From contig JAGCTE010000041.1 of assembly GCA_017963805.1 (NCBI GenBank), positions 1 through 42,947 on the forward strand: a DNA stretch of 42,947 nucleotides. Reading direction: 5' to 3'. This document shows, piece after piece, positions 41,271 through 42,947 of the stretch (position 1 is its first letter; every line of letters begins with the position of its first letter). A program made the translations under genes and the position numbers. The notes beneath the pieces are model-generated. The model saw nothing but the letters and a program-made list of their open reading frames with translations. It was not told the DNA's origin and searched no databases. This DNA comes from a bacterium (GTDB lineage Bacteria > Auribacterota > UBA3054).

Positions 41271-42947
41271 TGGCGGAAGAGAAAAAGATCAACGCCATAA
41301 TCGCCACCGACTGCGGCAGCACCACCACGAAAGTGATACTTATCACCCGCACGCCGGAAGGCGAATACCGCCTGGCGGGCAGGGGGGAAGCGCCGACGAC
41401 CGTCGAGGCGCCCTTCGACGACGTGACGATAGGCGTCATCAACGCCGTGACGGAACTCCAGGAGATCACCGGAAGGAAGCTTGTCGAAGGTGGCAAGATC
41501 ATTTTGGGAGAAGGGCCGGACGTTGGCGCCGATCTCTATTTGAGCACCAGCTCGGCCGGCGGAGGACTGCAGATGGCGGTCATCGGCGTAGTGGCTTCTT
41601 TGTCCGCGGAGAGCGCGCAGAGAGCGGCTCTTGGCGCCGGCGCCATCATAATAGACTCCTTCACTTACGACGACGGCAGGACCGAGCAGGAGCGAGTGGA
41701 AAGGATCCGCCACATCAGGCCGGACATGGTGCTTTTCTCCGGTGGCACGGAAGGCGGAACGAAAAAGCATCTGGTTGAGATGGCGGAGACGCTTCTGATG
41801 GCCGACCCTAAGCCGAGGTTCGGCGATCTCTTCAAGGTCCCTGTCATCTTCGCGGGCAACAGCGAGGCGTTGCCTCTTGTCACCGACGTTCTAGGGAAAA
41901 AAGTCGATCTCATAAAAGTTAAAAACGTCAGGCCCTCTATGGAAGAAGAGGAGCTGAACGACGCCGGGCAGGCCATCCATCGTCTCTTTCTGGAGCACGT
42001 CATGGCCCAGGCCCCGGGGTACGAGAAACTCATGTCCTGGGTCTCCGTTCCCATTATGCCGACGCCCTCCGCTTTCGGCCAATGCATTGCCGCGGTGGGC
42101 GAAAAGGAGAAGATCAACGTTCTGGCCGCGGATATCGGCGGCGCCACCACAGACGTTTTCTCAAGCGTGAACGGCCGCTTTACCAGAACGGTCTCCGCTA
42201 ACTACGGCATGAGCTACAACATCTGCAACGTGGTGAAGGAAGCGGGATTCGAGAACATTCTGCGTTGGCTGCCCTTTGATTCCAGCGTGAACGAGCTTTG
42301 GGACATGGCCCTTAACAAAATGATTCGCCCCACCACCATTCCCCAGACCGCTAGGGAGCTTCTGATAGAGCAGGCGGTTGTTAGGGAAGCGCTGCGCCTT
42401 TCTTTCGCGCATCACATGCGCTTGGCCGGCGGACTGAAAGGCATCGTAAGGCAAAGAAGCGTCGCGGAGGCCTTCGAGCAGAAAGGCGCGGCTGTGATAA
42501 ACGCCGGGGACATGGATCTCATCATAGGCAGCGGCGGCGCGCTCTCGCACGCCCCCAGGCGCAGACAGACGGCGCTTATCATGCTCGATTCCTTCGAGCC
42601 CGAGGGCATTACGGAACTGGACGTGGACAGCATCTTCATGCTGCCGCACCTGGGCGTGCTTTCGAGCGTTGAGCCGGATATCGCATTGGAAGTCTTGCAC
42701 CGCGACTGCCTTATTCCTATCGCTACTTCGCTCTCCCTAAAGGGGCAGATGAAAGAGAAGGAAGTATGCGCGGAACTTACCATCACAACGCCGCAGGGGG
42801 AGACGAACTACAAGCTTTATCCCGGCCGCCTCTACCGCTTCACCGAAACAGCCGAGAAGCTCTTCAGCTTCAAGATCAGGCCCGATAGGGAAGTGGACGC
42901 CGGCGAAGGACCGGGCGTCGAGTACGAAAAGAAGGCGCGCTTCAGCG
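41270..42947 (+). CDS. MutL/GlmL-type ASKHA ATPase (glutamate mutase L family), partial
   Basis: The frame is open to the end of the window (559 codons so far); the stop codon is outside. The sugar-kinase/actin-fold ATPase signature is clear: phosphate-1 DCGSTTTK (from Asp14), DLYLSTSSAGGGLQMAVIG and LSAESAQRAALGAGA (family-specific), DMVLFSGGTEGGTKK, phosphate-2 DIGGATTDV (from Asp288), and DLIIGSGGALSHAP. GlmL/MutL proteins are thought to reactivate adenosylcobalamin-dependent aminomutases, but no mutase gene lies in the window and the upstream partners are membrane proteins. The role here may therefore differ (inference). One-base overlap with the preceding gene. Confidence 0.85.
   Translation, partial: MAEEKKINAIIATDCGSTTTKVILITRTPEGEYRLAGRGEAPTTVEAPFDDVTIGVINAVTELQEITGRKLVEGGKIILGEGPDVGADLYLSTSSAGGGLQMAVIGVVASLSAESAQRAALGAGAIIIDSFTYDDGRTEQERVERIRHIRPDMVLFSGGTEGGTKKHLVEMAETLLMADPKPRFGDLFKVPVIFAGNSEALPLVTDVLGKKVDLIKVKNVRPSMEEEELNDAGQAIHRLFLEHVMAQAPGYEKLMSWVSVPIMPTPSAFGQCIAAVGEKEKINVLAADIGGATTDVFSSVNGRFTRTVSANYGMSYNICNVVKEAGFENILRWLPFDSSVNELWDMALNKMIRPTTIPQTARELLIEQAVVREALRLSFAHHMRLAGGLKGIVRQRSVAEAFEQKGAAVINAGDMDLIIGSGGALSHAPRRRQTALIMLDSFEPEGITELDVDSIFMLPHLGVLSSVEPDIALEVLHRDCLIPIATSLSLKGQMKEKEVCAELTITTPQGETNYKLYPGRLYRFTETAEKLFSFKIRPDREVDAGEGPGVEYEKKARFS

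Overview
The window most resembles a bacterial chromosome from the PVC superphylum, probably a gut-type Lentisphaerae, Kiritimatiellae or Verrucomicrobia relative. This is inferred, not proven. The evidence is a G+C-rich S10-spc-alpha ribosomal superoperon headed directly by tuf, an EF-Tu whose switch I lacks the usual RGITI, no L30 gene, a glycyl radical enzyme with its activase, and a PEP-CTERM-like sorting tail.

Layout. (1) 1-3605, minus strand: an incomplete putative lipoprotein gene, then a glycyl radical enzyme and its radical-SAM activase. (2) 3754-21329, plus strand: a promoter and about 200-nt leader, then tuf, rpsJ-rplC-rplD-rplW-rplB-rpsS-rplV, an internal promoter, rpsC-rplP-rpmC-rpsQ-rplN-rplX-rplE-rpsN-rpsH-rplF-rplR-rpsE-rplO, secY-adk-map-rpmJ-rpsM-rpsK-rpoA-rplQ, rplU-rpmA and a class II aldolase, closed by a strong terminator. 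(3) 21337-25776: a BASS-type transporter with an SMR/Gdx exporter, ribokinase with a GRP-type sugar permease, and an exported class I glutamine-amidotransferase-like lipoprotein, separated by terminators. (4) 25787-37586: an A+T-rich accessory region. (5) 37669-42947: a G+C-rich operon of three membrane proteins (the first DUF6754-like), a small protein and an incomplete MutL/GlmL-type ASKHA ATPase.

The accessory region is the most interesting part. It holds four minus-strand paralogues (here P1-P4) of a small secreted Cys-rich family. Three promoters of this family share -35, spacer and -10. P1 and P3 share a 163-bp block (promoter, 5' leader, RBS, signal peptide) with two mismatches by eye, while their mature parts are largely unrelated. 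Between P1 and P3 lie a Fic-domain gene, a gene remnant, and a five-gene operon whose products all look exported. The first and last products of that operon are paralogues and the fourth ends in VPEP-TM-basic. The region also holds a four-copy 32-33-bp-period palindromic array in front of an AAA/DUF4143 ATPase, and a terminator-like hairpin that occurs twice with the same flanking sequence.

All family assignments come from reading the sequence; no database search was run.
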